Below are positions 28,072 through 38,561 of a stretch of DNA of 64,000 nt, piece after piece. Under the pieces are notes generated by a model. It saw nothing but the letters and a program-made list of their open reading frames with translations. It had not been told where the DNA came from and did no database searches. Origin of the DNA: Erwinia sp. E602 (lineage in GTDB: Bacteria > Pseudomonadota > Gammaproteobacteria > Enterobacterales > Enterobacteriaceae); contig NZ_CP046582.1 in assembly GCF_018141005.1 (NCBI RefSeq), forward strand, positions 3,658,001 to 3,722,000, in the 5' to 3' direction. Numbering within the stretch: the stretch's first letter is position 1; the number at the start of each line of letters is the position of its first letter. The translations under genes and the position numbers were made by a program.

Positions 28072-30204
28072 TTACACAGGACGAATACTCTCTTCATCAA
28101 CGTCAGCGTCGAAGAACCGCCGCAGCGTCTGAATATGCGTATCTGCACTAATCGACTGGCGCGCCTGCGCCAGCTTCTCTTCATAAATTTTTTGCCGCCA
28201 CTCCAGCGGCGTCAGCACCGCCGGATTATCATCTTCCACCACGGTTAATTCAACCGGCGCTGCGCCCGACGCGTTTAACGCGTCGCTCAGCGCCTTTTGC
28301 GCCGACGGCGAGTTCAGGTGGCGCTGGCTGGAACGCAGGTGCAGGCAGATGCCCTGCTCCGTGACCTCTTTCCAGGCGTTCAGCGCCAGCTGTTGCACCA
28401 GACGTGGCATCGGCAGCGTGGCGATCTCGGCGGCCCAGGCGTCGCGCTGCTGCGCTTCTACCGTCAGCCGGGCGATCAGCTCCGGGGTCTTTTCATGTTC
28501 CAGCGCGGTGCGCAGCGCCTTCGGCGTGGCGACCGGCGCGGCTTTGATTTCGGTCGGCGTTAAGGCCTTCCAGCGGTAGGCCTCCTCTTTTACCGGGGCA
28601 GCCTCGCTGGCGGCCTGCTGCAACCGCTGCTGACCGCGCTCGGTAACGTTAGCCAGCCGTTCCAGGGCCGAACTCGCCGGCCGCGCACTTTGCGCTGCCG
28701 GCTCACTCTTTTTTGCTTTGTTTGCTCCCTGCTGGCGCAGCAGCTGAGTGCGCGCCTGCAGTAACTGACTGGTGGTCTCCGACAGCCCGCCGGGCGGTGG
28801 CTCAGCGGGTCTGGTCTGCGCGGTGGCAAGCGGCTGGCCGTGCGCGGGCTCAGCGGGTCTGGCCTGTGCGGCAGCAGACGGCTGACCGTGCGGCGGAGCG
28901 AAATCCGCCGGGCCATCGGCCTGGTCCACGGCCGGGCCGGCCGGCCGGGTCGCTAACGGGGGGGCCGACGGCGCAGCGGATGGACGGGCGGGCGCAGCGG
29001 GTGCTGAAGCGACGCCGGACGCACGCGCAGGTGGCGCTGCCGGCGCGGAATCAGCCGCTGGCGCAGGCACCACCTGCGCGACCAGCTGCGGACGCGCCAC
29101 CGGTTCGGCGATGACCGCTTTCGGGTGAAACGCCAGCGCGCGCAGCAGGGTCATCTCAACCCCCATGCGCCGATCCGGTGCCAGCGGCAGCTCTTTACGG
29201 CCCACCAGCAGGGTTTGATAGAACAGCTGCACGTCGGCCGGCGGCAGCACGCGCGCCAGTTCACGCAGGCGTTGCTCAATCGCCGCCATCTCTTCACCGA
29301 GCGCCGAAGGCAGCAGCTGCACCATGGCAATGCGGTGCAGCAGGGTCAGCATCTCCACCAGCAGAGCCTCCCACTCCACGCCGCGGGCCGCCGCCTGGTT
29401 GAGCAGCGCCATCACCTGCGCGCCGTCGGCGGCGGTCAGCGCTTCAATCAGCGCCAGCGGCTGCTCATCATCCAGGGTACCGAGCATGTCGCTGACCGTG
29501 GCGGTGGTAACCTGCCCCTGCCCCATGGCGATCGCCTGATCGGTCAGGCTCAGCGCGTCACGCATGCTGCCGTCCGCGGCGCGGGCCAGCAGCTGCAGCG
29601 CGCGGGTTTCCGCCGCGATCTGCTCAGCCTGCAGCACGTGCTCCAGCTGGCTGCGGATCTGTACCTGATCGAGTGCTTTCAGATGAAACTGCAGGCACCG
29701 CGACAGGATGGTCACCGGCAGCTTCTGCGGATCGGTGGTGGCCAGCAGGAACTTAACGTGTTCCGGCGGCTCTTCCAGGGTTTTCAGCAGCGCATTGAAG
29801 CTGTGACGCGACAGCATGTGCACTTCATCGATCAGATAGACTTTAAAGCGGCCGCGCGCCGGTGCGTACTGCACGTTATCCAGCAGATCGCGGGTGTCTT
29901 CGACCTTGGTGCGCGAGGCGGCGTCGATCTCAATCAGGTCAACGAAGCGCCCCTGTTCGATTTCGCGGCAGTTATCGCACTTGCCGCACGGCGTCGCGGT
30001 GATGCCGGTTTCACAGTTCAGCCCTTTTGCCAACAGGCGGGCAATACTGGTTTTACCGACGCCACGGGTGCCGGAAAACAGATAAGCGTGGTGGATACGC
30101 CCCAGCGACAGGCCGTTAGCCAGTGCGGTCAGGACATGTTCCTGACCGACAACATCGGTAAACGCTTGTGGACGCCACTTGCGGGCCAGTACCTGATAGC
30201 TCAT
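28072..30204 (-). CDS. dnaX: DnaX, DNA polymerase III tau/gamma clamp-loader subunits
   Basis: A 710-residue tau subunit, versus 643 in E. coli. AAA+ module at residues 1-370: Walker A GTRGVGKTS, zinc ligands in CGKCDNCREIEQG, Walker B LIDEVHM, sensor 1 LLATTDPQKL. A Pro/Ala-rich linker of about 370-500 follows, containing two similar HGQPSAAAQARPAEP-like units. Domains IV-V bind DnaB and the polymerase alpha subunit. A conserved A AAA AAG slippery site produces the shorter gamma subunit of about 500 residues. The extra length lies before that site. Start ATG at 30204. Confidence 0.96.
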   Translation of the reverse strand: MSYQVLARKWRPQAFTDVVGQEHVLTALANGLSLGRIHHAYLFSGTRGVGKTSIARLLAKGLNCETGITATPCGKCDNCREIEQGRFVDLIEIDAASRTKVEDTRDLLDNVQYAPARGRFKVYLIDEVHMLSRHSFNALLKTLEEPPEHVKFLLATTDPQKLPVTILSRCLQFHLKALDQVQIRSQLEHVLQAEQIAAETRALQLLARAADGSMRDALSLTDQAIAMGQGQVTTATVSDMLGTLDDEQPLALIEALTAADGAQVMALLNQAAARGVEWEALLVEMLTLLHRIAMVQLLPSALGEEMAAIEQRLRELARVLPPADVQLFYQTLLVGRKELPLAPDRRMGVEMTLLRALAFHPKAVIAEPVARPQLVAQVVPAPAADSAPAAPPARASGVASAPAAPARPSAAPSAPPLATRPAGPAVDQADGPADFAPPHGQPSAAAQARPAEPAHGQPLATAQTRPAEPPPGGLSETTSQLLQARTQLLRQQGANKAKKSEPAAQSARPASSALERLANVTERGQQRLQQAASEAAPVKEEAYRWKALTPTEIKAAPVATPKALRTALEHEKTPELIARLTVEAQQRDAWAAEIATLPMPRLVQQLALNAWKEVTEQGICLHLRSSQRHLNSPSAQKALSDALNASGAAPVELTVVEDDNPAVLTPLEWRQKIYEEKLAQARQSISADTHIQTLRRFFDADVDEESIRPV
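28703..28714 (-). promoter_or_regulatory. dnaX programmed -1 frameshift site (gamma subunit)
   Basis: Minus-strand heptamer A AAA AAG at 28714-28708, followed in the -1 phase by GAG and TGA (28705-28703). The gamma product therefore ends Lys-Lys-Glu, exactly as in E. coli. An AGGGAG stimulator lies about 10 bp upstream and a GC-rich hairpin-forming stretch downstream. Confidence 0.93.
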
Positions 30205-30542
30205 TCGGACTTCATCATTTTTTTACCCAGTTTAAGACGGATACTATAACAGAAACCCCACCTGGTCGTCGCGGTTCCTGTCACCGGCGATGAGCCGGGC
30301 CGCAGCCGCCCGGCACGCCTGAAGGTTGCCGTAAAATAACGTCGCAGACCGGTTGATAACAAAAAAATCACATCGTGGTTATACCAATTATGAAAAGGTC
30401 CCCCTCATCGGGGATCTTTTTGCTTTATTTTCTTAAAATAATTCATCTGAAGAAAAATCACATTTAATGCAACAAAACCGCCTTAAAAACCCGCCAGATT
30501 TGCCGCCCGGCTTCATGCCTGATTTAACGATGAGACCCTCAA
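30205..30542. other. dnaX upstream region / leader of the Skp-like gene
   Basis: About 340 bp, AT-rich in its right half (30340-30480). It holds the dnaX promoter side and a terminator-like hairpin at 30393-30420 (separate entry). No open frame of note. Confidence 0.45.
30393..30420 (+). terminator. Terminator-like hairpin with no upstream gene
   Basis: Stem AAAAGGTCCCC (30393-30403) with GGGGATCTTTT (30410-30420), one G-U wobble, followed by further T on the plus strand. No rightward gene precedes it, since dnaX reads away. It may end a small RNA or act as an attenuator in the leader of the gene at 30543. Confidence 0.5.
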
Positions 30543-31079
30543 ATGAAATTTGTCTTTACCCTTATCAGCCTGATGGTGCTGGCGCTCGGCTGGCTGTTCT
30601 GGCAGCAGAGGCACCCTGCCCCGGCGATCGCCCTGCTGGACATTGAGAAAGTAATCGCAGATTCCACGCCGGGTAAAGCCGGACGCGCGCATCTGGATAA
30701 ACTGGCGCTGCATTTTCGTCAGGGGCTGCAACAGGTGCATAACGACTATCAGCAGTCGCCCGCGGCGGAACAGCAGCGGGTAATCGCTAATGCGGAGCAG
30801 ATGCTCGATCAGCAGTTTGAGCGGGAGGAGCGGACGGTCAGCGACGATCTAAAAAAAATCATTCTGGACGAAGCAGAGAAATGGCGGAAAAAGCACGGTA
30901 CTGGCCTGGTACTGCCCGCGCAGCTGGCACTGGCCTCTGCGGGAGAGGAGGACTGTACAGAAGAGGTGTTGCAGGCGGTCAATCAGCGTGAGATTCGCTT
31001 TGCGCGGCTGCCGCAGCTCGATTTTCTGCAGCCTGAAGGGATGGCCTCACCTCAACCACCGCTGCCCGGACGTCAATGA
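30543..31079 (+). CDS. Hypothetical membrane-anchored Skp/OmpH-like protein
   Basis: A 178-residue protein not found at this place in E. coli. The N-terminal hydrophobic segment (residues 3-20, FVFTLISLMVLALGWLFW) lacks a clear cleavage site, so it is probably an anchor. The next stretch (IALLDIEKVIADSTPGKAG) resembles the start of Skp/OmpH chaperones. A long charged helical region with coiled-coil character follows (about 60-115), then a short Skp-like end (VLQAVNQREIRFARLPQLD). Periplasmic, envelope-related role is inferred only. Convergent with apt. Confidence 0.75.
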   Translation: MKFVFTLISLMVLALGWLFWQQRHPAPAIALLDIEKVIADSTPGKAGRAHLDKLALHFRQGLQQVHNDYQQSPAAEQQRVIANAEQMLDQQFEREERTVSDDLKKIILDEAEKWRKKHGTGLVLPAQLALASAGEEDCTEEVLQAVNQREIRFARLPQLDFLQPEGMASPQPPLPGRQ

Positions 31080-31184
31080 TAGTGCCCTGGGTTCAGGTCA
31101 CATCCAACACCGGGATACCGGGCTAGCCGTTCAGCGGGCCCGCCGGGGAAAACGGGCCAGCCACAGCAAGCCCGTTAACGGATC

Positions 31185-31736
31185 TTAGTGACCCGGGAAG
31201 TTGACCAGACTGTAGCTCTCTACGCCCAGCGCCTTCAGGCGCGATTCACCGGTCAGGTCAAACAGGTTGATAATGAAGGCGGCGTCCTTTACTTCACCGC
31301 CGGCGCGGCGGATCAGCTTGACGGTCGCTTCAATGGTGCCGCCGGTGGCCAGCAGGTCATCCACCACCAGCACCACGTCGCCCGGCTGGATGGCATCACA
31401 GTGCAGCTCCAGCTGGTCGGTGCCGTACTCCAGCTCGTAGCTTTCGGCGAAGGTTTTACGCGGCAGTTTGCCCGGCTTACGCACAGGTACAAAGCCAACG
31501 CCCAGCGCCAGCGCTACCGGAGCACCGAACAGGAAGCCGCGTGCTTCGGTGCCCACCACTTTGGTGATGCCCGCGTGACGGTAGCGATCCACCAACAGTT
31601 CAATGCTCAGCGCATACGCTTTCGGGTCTTCCAGCAGGCTGGTAACGTCACGAAACAGGATACCCGGCTTAGGGTAATCCTGGATGCTTTTGATACTGTT
31701 TTCAATAATTTCAAGCTGCTGCGCAGTCGCGGTCAT
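31185..31736 (-). CDS. apt: Apt, adenine phosphoribosyltransferase
   Basis: A 183-residue enzyme making AMP from adenine and PRPP. PRPP-binding motif [14 protein letters not shown] (about residues 123-136), the adenine loop EARGFLFG and the N-terminal [12 protein letters not shown] are all intact. Confidence 0.97.
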   Translation of the reverse strand: MTATAQQLEIIENSIKSIQDYPKPGILFRDVTSLLEDPKAYALSIELLVDRYRHAGITKVVGTEARGFLFGAPVALALGVGFVPVRKPGKLPRKTFAESYELEYGTDQLELHCDAIQPGDVVLVVDDLLATGGTIEATVKLIRRAGGEVKDAAFIINLFDLTGESRLKALGVESYSLVNFPGH

Positions 31737-31892
31737 AATCTTGTGCCTGGTGAATACAAATCAATTTCGCGCAGCCTCTTTCACCCTGACCGGTATCCGG
31801 CGGAGTGAAATTCAAACGTTGAGGGGAAGCCGCGCACGAAAACGACCAAATCTATGCAAATCGTCGGGCAATTGCAACCATGTCAGGCAAAA

Positions 31893-32270
31893 TCACCGCT
31901 TTTCTTGCGATTCATCAACCACCGGCAGGCGGATCATAAATACCAGCAGGACGCAGAGCATCGCCAGCAGCAGCAGGCGAACCCACAGTATCTTCACCAT
32001 CCACAGCGAGAAGGCAAAGCTCACCAGGATCACCGCAATCGCGCGCCCTTTCGCCCCCGGCGGCATCGCCCGATGCTGCTGCCAGTGGCGCAGATAGCGG
32101 CCAAACGGCGAGCGGTGCAACAGCCAGTGATGAAAACGCGGCGAGGAGCGGGCAAAACACCAGGCGGCCAGCAGCAGAAACGGCGTGGTCGGCAACAGCG
32201 GCAGGATCACGCCCAGCGTTGCCAGCACTATCGCCAGCCAGCCAATAATCAGTAGAATGTAACGTTGCAT
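31893..32270 (-). CDS. ybaN: YbaN, DUF454 inner-membrane protein
   Basis: A 125-residue membrane protein with an N-terminal helix pair, the DUF454 motif GVILPLLPTTPFLLLAAWCFARSSPRFH, and two more helices at the C-terminus. Divergent from priC. Function unknown. Confidence 0.9.
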   Translation of the reverse strand: MQRYILLIIGWLAIVLATLGVILPLLPTTPFLLLAAWCFARSSPRFHHWLLHRSPFGRYLRHWQQHRAMPPGAKGRAIAVILVSFAFSLWMVKILWVRLLLLAMLCVLLVFMIRLPVVDESQEKR

Positions 32271-32369
32271 CGTTGGGCCTTAGGCATCCGGCCTGAAAAT
32301 CAGCCGGCCGAACCTGAATCAGCAGAGCCACCAGCGTATCATAGCCCGCAGACTGCCACGGAGACGAAA

Positions 32370-32906
32370 ATGAAAAGTGCTGGTTTACTGCAGCAGCTTG
32401 ACGCAAAGCTGGAACAACTTGCCCAGGCCGTTGCGCCGCACGCCACGAAAAGTACCCGCAAGGCGCGCTTTGATGAGCAGCTGTTTCACAGCCACTCCAC
32501 CCGGCTTGGGGATTACCTGGCGGAGATCCGTCAGACGCTGGCGCAGCTGAAGCAGAGCGTACAGGATGGCCGTGCCGAACGCGTCGGCTGGATGGCGGAA
32601 CGGGTGGTGCTGCAGATGAGCGCGCTACAGCGCGAGCTGGCGACGATGTCACTGCGCGGTAAGGAAACCGCGCCGGTGAACGTTAAAGAGAACCTGTATG
32701 AGAAGCTGTCTGAACACCAGGGCTATGAGCGGCGGCTGCGCGGTATGATCGCCGATCGTGAAAGCCTGCTGGCGGTGCAGGAGACGCTGGCACAGCAGCA
32801 ACAGCTGCAGCGTGAGGTAGCGGCGCTGGAGGGCCGCCTGCAGCGCTGCCTGCAGGCGCTGAAACGCATTGAGCGTGGCATTGAGAATCGTGAACGCGGG
32901 CTTTAA
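32370..32906 (+). CDS. priC: PriC, primosomal replication protein N''
   Basis: A 178-residue helical protein of replication restart that helps reload DnaB at stalled forks. Recognisable segments are FDEQLFHSHSTRLGDYL near the N-terminus, KENLYEKLSEHQGYERRL, and a glutamine/arginine-rich coiled coil to the end. The start is the ATG at 32370; the frame open to 32265 overlaps ybaN and has no homology. Followed after 50 bp by ybaM. Confidence 0.93.
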   Translation: MKSAGLLQQLDAKLEQLAQAVAPHATKSTRKARFDEQLFHSHSTRLGDYLAEIRQTLAQLKQSVQDGRAERVGWMAERVVLQMSALQRELATMSLRGKETAPVNVKENLYEKLSEHQGYERRLRGMIADRESLLAVQETLAQQQQLQREVAALEGRLQRCLQALKRIERGIENRERGL

Positions 32907-32956
32907 CGGCGCGGCGTCATTCATCTGTCATCTGACCGGAGTATCAAGGAGAAGCT

Positions 32957-33103
32957 ATGTCGCTCGAAACGGCACCTGAAGAGGTCAAACTCGCTGTCGA
33001 TTTGATTATGTTACTGGAAGAGCACCAGATCGCCCCGGAAACGGTGCTGGCAGCGCTGGAAATTGTCAGAAGAGATTTTGAGCGTAAGGTGGCTGCGGTC
33101 TGA
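32957..33103 (+). CDS. ybaM: YbaM/RsmS small protein
   Basis: A 48-residue protein ([20 protein letters not shown]...) matching E. coli YbaM (53 residues). The ATG at 32957 follows AAGGAG. It is in line with priC and probably cotranscribed. The mechanosensitive channel gene mscK, which follows in E. coli, is absent; acrR comes next. Confidence 0.92.
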   Translation: MSLETAPEEVKLAVDLIMLLEEHQIAPETVLAALEIVRRDFERKVAAV

Positions 33104-33237
33104 CGATGCCGAACCGGTCAGAGACGTAGCGGGAATGGTACATCGTGCAGCGTGATTATCTTCATACGGGTATGCCTGACGTCAGTGCGGTGTGCGCATC
33201 AGGCCAGGCGAGGCTTAACCGTTTCGCGAAACTTTCA

Positions 33238-33876
33238 TCAGCCGGGCAGGCGCAGCGTCGGGCAGTGCTCTAGCATCTCGATCAGCGTATCGACCAGCTG
33301 CGGCACCTCGGCGGCCAGATCAAAACTGTCCGGCATAAACAGCCAGTTTTCCATAATGCCGCTGATGTAGCCGCGCATCACAATAGCCGCCAGGCGAGTA
33401 TTCAGGTTCGCCGGCAACAGCCCGGCGACAATACACGCCTGTAAAACCTCTTCTATCTTTTCATAACACTCCAGATAGAGGTTTTGCTGCATCATCTGCA
33501 GGGTGGTCATTTCGCCGACAAACTCACATTTGTGATAGATAATTTCCATCAGCGCGCGCCTGCGCGGGTCGGTAGCAGCGGCATCAAGCACATAGATAAT
33601 CATTGAACGCATAACAGACAGTGGATCTGCCGGGTATTTTGCATAATACTCAAGTTCCAGCTCGGCCATCGCCGACTCGGACTGCGCCCAGATTTCATTC
33701 AGTAAATCGGTTTTATTTTTAAAATGCCAGTAGATGGCACCCCGCGTAACCCCAGCGGCTGCCGCGATATCAGCGAGTGACGTTTTTGATACGCCGTGTT
33801 CTGAAAAGCGCTCAATCGCCGCATCGATGATGTGATTGCGTGTTTCCTGCGCCTGCTGTTTGGTATTTCGTGCCAT
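33238..33876 (-). CDS. acrR: AcrR, TetR-family repressor of acrAB
   Basis: A 212-residue repressor. N-terminal HTH residues 10-56 ([24 protein letters not shown]) and a large ligand pocket domain that binds drugs, with loss of DNA binding on ligand contact. It is divergent from acrA, with its operator between them. Confidence 0.96.
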   Translation of the reverse strand: MARNTKQQAQETRNHIIDAAIERFSEHGVSKTSLADIAAAAGVTRGAIYWHFKNKTDLLNEIWAQSESAMAELELEYYAKYPADPLSVMRSMIIYVLDAAATDPRRRALMEIIYHKCEFVGEMTTLQMMQQNLYLECYEKIEEVLQACIVAGLLPANLNTRLAAIVMRGYISGIMENWLFMPDSFDLAAEVPQLVDTLIEMLEHCPTLRLPG

Positions 33877-33904
33877 AGGGGTGACTTTTACAAAATGCCA
33901 GATT

Positions 33905-33928
33905 TACATACATTTCCGAATGTATGTA
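33905..33928. promoter_or_regulatory. AcrR operator
   Basis: A 24-bp palindrome with arms TACATACATTT and AATGTATGTA around a CCG centre. It is the same as the E. coli AcrR operator except for the central bases, in the acrR-acrA divergent region. Confidence 0.93.
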
Positions 33929-34014
33929 CCATAGCACGACCATAATTTAAACGCAGCATGGCTTTGTGCGTTTGTGATCCACTGGACATTTGATACCGGA
34001 CACGAGGTTTATTT

Positions 34015-35220
34015 ATGAACAAAAACAGAGGGTTAACGCCTCTGGCGGCCGTTCTGATTCTCTCAGGCAGCTTAATGCTAACAGGATGTGACAATAAAAA
34101 TGAGGGACAACAAGGCGGTCAGGGCCAGGCGCCTGAAGTCGGTATCGTCACGCTGAAAAGTGCTCCACTTAAGATCACCACTGACCTGCCGGGCCGCACG
34201 TCGTCTTTCCGCATCGCGGAAGTGCGTCCACAGGTTTCGGGTATCATTCTGAAACGTAATTTTGTTGAAGGCAGTGATATCCAGGCGGGCCAGTCGCTTT
34301 ACCAGATTGATCCGGCAACCTACCAGGCCGCCTACGCCAGTGCCAAAGGCGACCTCGCCCAGGCGCAGGCCAACGCACAGATTGCGGCCTTAACCGTCAA
34401 ACGCTACAAGCCGCTGCTGGGCACCAAATATATCAGCCAGCAGGATTACGATACGGCTGCGGCCACCCAGAGCCAGACTGCTGCTGCCGTTCAGGCCGCA
34501 CAGGCCTCTGTGGAAACGGCACGTATTAATCTTGCGTACACCAAAGTGACCTCTCCAATTAGCGGACGCGTAGGTAAGTCATCGGTCACCGAAGGTGCAC
34601 TGGTGCAGAGCGGCCAGACCAACGCGCTGGCTACCGTACAGCAGCTTGATCCGATCTACGTTGACGTCACCCAGTCCAGCGAAGAGTTTATGCGCCTGCG
34701 TGATGAACTGAACGCCGGTACGCTGCAGCAGGCTAACGGCAAGGCTCAGGTCAAACTGTTGATGCAGAATGGTAACGAGTTCCCGCAGAGCGGTACATTA
34801 GAATTCTCTGATGTGACCGTCGACGAAACGACCGGTTCTATCACCCTGCGTGCCGTGTTCCCTAACCCGGACCACAGCCTGCTGCCGGGCATGTTCGTGC
34901 GTGCGCGTCTGGAAGAAGGCACCAACCCGAATGCGCTGCTGGTTCCACAGCAGGGCGTTACCCGTACTCCGACCGGCCAGGCAACGGCAATGGTGGTGGG
35001 CGCGGATAACAAGGTTGAAGTGCGTAACCTGACCGCTGACCAGGCAATTGGCGATAAGTGGCTGGTGACCGGCGGGCTGAAGGAGGGTGACAAGGTTATC
35101 ATTTCCGGCCTGCAGCGCGTCAAGCCAGGCGCGGCAGTCACGCCCCAGGAAGTGAGCGAAGACGGCGCTAAAGCGGATGCATCCAAGCCTCAGGCGCAGT
35201 CTGAACAACCGAAGTCTTAA
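34015..35220 (+). CDS. acrA: AcrA, periplasmic adaptor lipoprotein
   Basis: A 401-residue membrane fusion protein linking AcrB to TolC. Lipoprotein signal with lipobox LMLTGC (cysteine about residue 25), beta-barrel/lipoyl and alpha-hairpin regions in order (AQANAQIAALTVKRYKPLL, TSPISGRVGKS), and a flexible Gln/Ala/Lys-rich C-terminus. In an operon with acrB, 16 bp apart. Confidence 0.97.
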   Translation: MNKNRGLTPLAAVLILSGSLMLTGCDNKNEGQQGGQGQAPEVGIVTLKSAPLKITTDLPGRTSSFRIAEVRPQVSGIILKRNFVEGSDIQAGQSLYQIDPATYQAAYASAKGDLAQAQANAQIAALTVKRYKPLLGTKYISQQDYDTAAATQSQTAAAVQAAQASVETARINLAYTKVTSPISGRVGKSSVTEGALVQSGQTNALATVQQLDPIYVDVTQSSEEFMRLRDELNAGTLQQANGKAQVKLLMQNGNEFPQSGTLEFSDVTVDETTGSITLRAVFPNPDHSLLPGMFVRARLEEGTNPNALLVPQQGVTRTPTGQATAMVVGADNKVEVRNLTADQAIGDKWLVTGGLKEGDKVIISGLQRVKPGAAVTPQEVSEDGAKADASKPQAQSEQPKS

Positions 35221-35236
35221 CAGGAGCCACTGATTC

Positions 35237-38200
35237 ATGGCTAAGTTTTTTATCGATCGCCCCATCTTTGCCTGGGTAATCGCCATCATTATTATGCTGG
35301 CGGGTGCGTTGTCGATTCTTAAACTGCCGATCGAGCAATATCCTAACGTTGCTCCACCGGCGATTGAGGTCACGGCAAACTACCCGGGTGCCGATGCAAA
35401 AACCCTGCAGGACTCCGTCACGCAGGTTATTGAACAAAACATGAACGGCATCGACGGTCTGATGTACATGAGCTCAGCCAGTGACTCCAGCGGATCGCTG
35501 CAGCTGACGCTGACCTTCGAGTCCGGGACCAACGCCGATATCGCCCAGGTGCAGGTGCAGAACAAACTGCAGCTGGCGATGACGCTGCTGCCGCAGGAAG
35601 TACAGCAGCAGGGGATTCAGGTTAAGAAATCCTCCAGCAGCTTCCTGATGGTGGCCGGCTTCATCAATGAAGACGGCACCATGACCCAGAACGACATCGC
35701 GGACTATGTCGGATCGAACATTAAAGATCCGATCAGCCGCGTGCCCGGCGTGGGTGATACCCAGCTGTTTGGTTCGCAGTACGCAATGCGTATCTGGATG
35801 GATCCGCACAAGCTGAACAACTACTCGCTGACCCCGGTCGACGTGATCGCCGCAATCAATACTCAGAACGCCCAGGTGGCGGCGGGTCAGCTGGGTGGGT
35901 CACCGCCGGTTGCCGGCCAGCAGCTTAACGCCTCAATCATTGCGCAGACCCGTCTGACCTCGGCAGAAGAGTTCGGTAAGATCCTGCTAAAGGTGAACAC
36001 CGACGGTTCCCGCGTGTTGCTGAAAGACGTCTCGCACATTGAGCTGGGGGGTGAAAACTACGACATCATTGCCCGCTACAATGGCAAACCGGCTTCCGGC
36101 CTCGGGATCAAGCTGGCTACCGGCGCTAACGCACTGGATACCGCTGCGGCGGTGAAAGCCGAGCTGGCCAAGCTGGAACCCTTCTTCCCGTCAGGGCTGA
36201 AGGTGGTTTACCCGTATGACACCACGCCATTCGTGCAGATCTCCATTAACGAAGTGGTGAAAACCCTCGTCGAAGCGATCGTGCTGGTGTTCCTGGTGAT
36301 GTACCTGTTCCTGCAGAACTTCCGTGCCACGCTTATTCCCACCATTGCGGTACCGGTGGTGCTGCTGGGGACATTTGCCATTATCAGTGCCTTTGGTTAC
36401 TCGATAAACACCCTGACCATGTTTGGTATGGTGCTGGCGATCGGTCTGCTGGTGGATGACGCCATCGTGGTAGTAGAAAACGTTGAGCGTGTAATGACCG
36501 AAGAGGGCCTGCCGCCAAAAGAAGCTACCCGTAAGTCGATGGATCAGATCCAGGGCGCGCTGGTCGGTATTGCCCTGGTGCTGTCAGCGGTATTTATCCC
36601 GATGGCCTTCTTCGGCGGCTCGACCGGGGTTATCTATCGTCAGTTCTCGATCACCATTGTTTCGGCGATGGTGCTGTCGGTGATTGTCGCCCTGGTGCTG
36701 ACCCCGGCGCTCTGTGCCACCATGCTGAAACCGATTGCCAAAGGCGAGCACGGTAAAACCACCGGTTTCTTCGGCTGGTTTAACCGCATGTTTGATAAGA
36801 GCACCCATCACTATACCGATAGCGTGGGCCATATCATTCGCAGTACCGGCCGCTATCTGGTGCTTTATCTGCTGATCGTGGTAGGCATGGCCGTGCTGTT
36901 TATGCGCCTGCCCTCCTCCTTCCTGCCGGAAGAAGATCAGGGGGTGTTCCTGACCATGGCCCAGCTGCCAGCGGGTGCAACGCAGGAGCGTACCCAGAAG
37001 GTGCTGGATCAGGTGACTGACTACTATCTGAACGATGAAAAAGCCACCGTAAACTCCGTGTTTACCGTTAACGGCTTTGGCTTCGCGGGTCGTGGCCAGA
37101 ACACCGGTATTGCCTTTGTCAGCCTGAAACCGTGGGAAGATCGTCCGGGTGCCGAGAATAAAGTACCGGCCATTGCCGGGCGAGCCTTTGGTGCGCTGTC
37201 GTCAATCCGCGATGCAATGGTAATTCCGTTCAACCTGCCGGCGATTATTGAGCTGGGCACGGCGACCGGGTTTGACTTCCAGCTGGTCGATCAGGGTGGC
37301 CTTGGCCATGAAAAACTGACCGCGGCGCGTAACCAGCTGCTGGGAATGATTGCCCAGCATCCGGATACGCTGGTCGGCGTTCGTCCAAATGGGCTGGAAG
37401 ATACGCCACAGTACAAGCTGACAATCGACCAGGAGAAAGCGCAGGCGATGGGGGTATCACTTTCCGATATCAACACCACGTTACGTGCTACCTGGGGCGG
37501 CTCCTACGTCAATGACTTTATTGACCGCGGCCGCGTGAAGAAAGTCTACGTAATGGGTGAAGCGCCTTACCGTATGCTGCCGAAGGATATCGGTAACTGG
37601 TACGTACGTTCCAGCAGCGGTGAGATGGTCTCCTTCGATACCTTCGCCACCGGTAAGTGGATCTACGGTTCTCCGCGTCTGGAGCGTTATAACGGCCTGC
37701 CGTCTATGGAGCTGTTAGGCCAGCCAGGCCCGGGCAAAAGCTCCGGTGATGCCATGAATCTGATGGAACAGCTGGCCGGCAAACTGCCTTCCGGTATTGG
37801 TTATCAGTGGACCGGTATGTCCTATCAGGAACGTCTGTCCGGTAACCAGGCTCCGGCACTGTATGCCATCTCGCTGATTGTGGTGTTCCTGTGCCTGGCA
37901 GCGCTGTACGAGAGCTGGTCAATTCCGTTCTCAGTAATGCTGGTGGTTCCGCTCGGGGTGGTCGGTGCGCTGATCTTTACCACGCTGCGTGGCCTGAGTA
38001 ATGACGTCTACTTCGTGGTAGGGCTACTCACCACCATAGGACTATCGGCGAAGAACGCCATCCTGATCGTCGAGTTCGCTAAGGACCTGATGGAGAAGGA
38101 GGGCAAAGGCCTGGTTGAGGCCACGCTGGAAGCCGTCCGTATGCGTCTGCGTCCGATTCTGATGACCTCACTGGCATTTATCCTCGGGGTACTGCCGCTG

Positions 38201-38383
38201 ACCATCAGCACCGGTGCCGGATCTGGCGCGCAGAACGCCGTCGGTACTGGCGTAATGGGCGGGATGGTGACTGCAACCGTCTTGGCGATCTTCTTCGTGC
38301 CGGTGTTCTTCGTGGTGGTTCGCCGCCGCTTTAGCAAAAATAAAGAAGACATTGAGCACAGCCATCCGGTGAAGCATCCGTAA
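35237..38383 (+). CDS. acrB: AcrB, RND multidrug efflux pump
   Basis: A 1048-residue trimeric inner-membrane pump driven by protons. The relay residues are present: paired aspartates in [13 protein letters not shown] (helix 4) and the lysine in [15 protein letters not shown] (helix 10). Two large periplasmic loops follow helices 1 and 7. Start ATG behind CAGGAG. A strong terminator follows. Confidence 0.98.
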   Translation: MAKFFIDRPIFAWVIAIIIMLAGALSILKLPIEQYPNVAPPAIEVTANYPGADAKTLQDSVTQVIEQNMNGIDGLMYMSSASDSSGSLQLTLTFESGTNADIAQVQVQNKLQLAMTLLPQEVQQQGIQVKKSSSSFLMVAGFINEDGTMTQNDIADYVGSNIKDPISRVPGVGDTQLFGSQYAMRIWMDPHKLNNYSLTPVDVIAAINTQNAQVAAGQLGGSPPVAGQQLNASIIAQTRLTSAEEFGKILLKVNTDGSRVLLKDVSHIELGGENYDIIARYNGKPASGLGIKLATGANALDTAAAVKAELAKLEPFFPSGLKVVYPYDTTPFVQISINEVVKTLVEAIVLVFLVMYLFLQNFRATLIPTIAVPVVLLGTFAIISAFGYSINTLTMFGMVLAIGLLVDDAIVVVENVERVMTEEGLPPKEATRKSMDQIQGALVGIALVLSAVFIPMAFFGGSTGVIYRQFSITIVSAMVLSVIVALVLTPALCATMLKPIAKGEHGKTTGFFGWFNRMFDKSTHHYTDSVGHIIRSTGRYLVLYLLIVVGMAVLFMRLPSSFLPEEDQGVFLTMAQLPAGATQERTQKVLDQVTDYYLNDEKATVNSVFTVNGFGFAGRGQNTGIAFVSLKPWEDRPGAENKVPAIAGRAFGALSSIRDAMVIPFNLPAIIELGTATGFDFQLVDQGGLGHEKLTAARNQLLGMIAQHPDTLVGVRPNGLEDTPQYKLTIDQEKAQAMGVSLSDINTTLRATWGGSYVNDFIDRGRVKKVYVMGEAPYRMLPKDIGNWYVRSSSGEMVSFDTFATGKWIYGSPRLERYNGLPSMELLGQPGPGKSSGDAMNLMEQLAGKLPSGIGYQWTGMSYQERLSGNQAPALYAISLIVVFLCLAALYESWSIPFSVMLVVPLGVVGALIFTTLRGLSNDVYFVVGLLTTIGLSAKNAILIVEFAKDLMEKEGKGLVEATLEAVRMRLRPILMTSLAFILGVLPLTISTGAGSGAQNAVGTGVMGGMVTATVLAIFFVPVFFVVVRRRFSKNKEDIEHSHPVKHP

Positions 38384-38406
38384 CCGTTGTCCGTCGTTCT
38401 AACTGA

Positions 38407-38434
38407 GAGGCCGCTTATGCGGCCTCTTTTTTTT
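38407..38434 (+). terminator. Terminator of acrAB
   Basis: Stem GAGGCCGC / GCGGCCTC with a 4-nt loop and eight T. Confidence 0.93.
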
Positions 38435-38522
38435 GCCCGGCTCACAGGCCTGCTTTTTACCTTGCAGGATTTAAAACGCACACCAAGAGGGGTTGCAATT
38501 GGCTACAGAGCGGCGCATACTA

Positions 38523-38539
38523 TTGTTATAGTATAACAT
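38523..38539. promoter_or_regulatory. Zur box upstream of rpmE2-rpmJ2
   Basis: Dyad GTTATA-G-TATAAC (38525-38537), inside the longer match TTGTTATAGTATAACAT, 23 bp before the start codon. It fits the Zur consensus core and shares the half TATAACATAACA with the site at 41679. Confidence 0.85.
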
Positions 38540-38561
38540 AACACAGAATACGGAGTGACCA

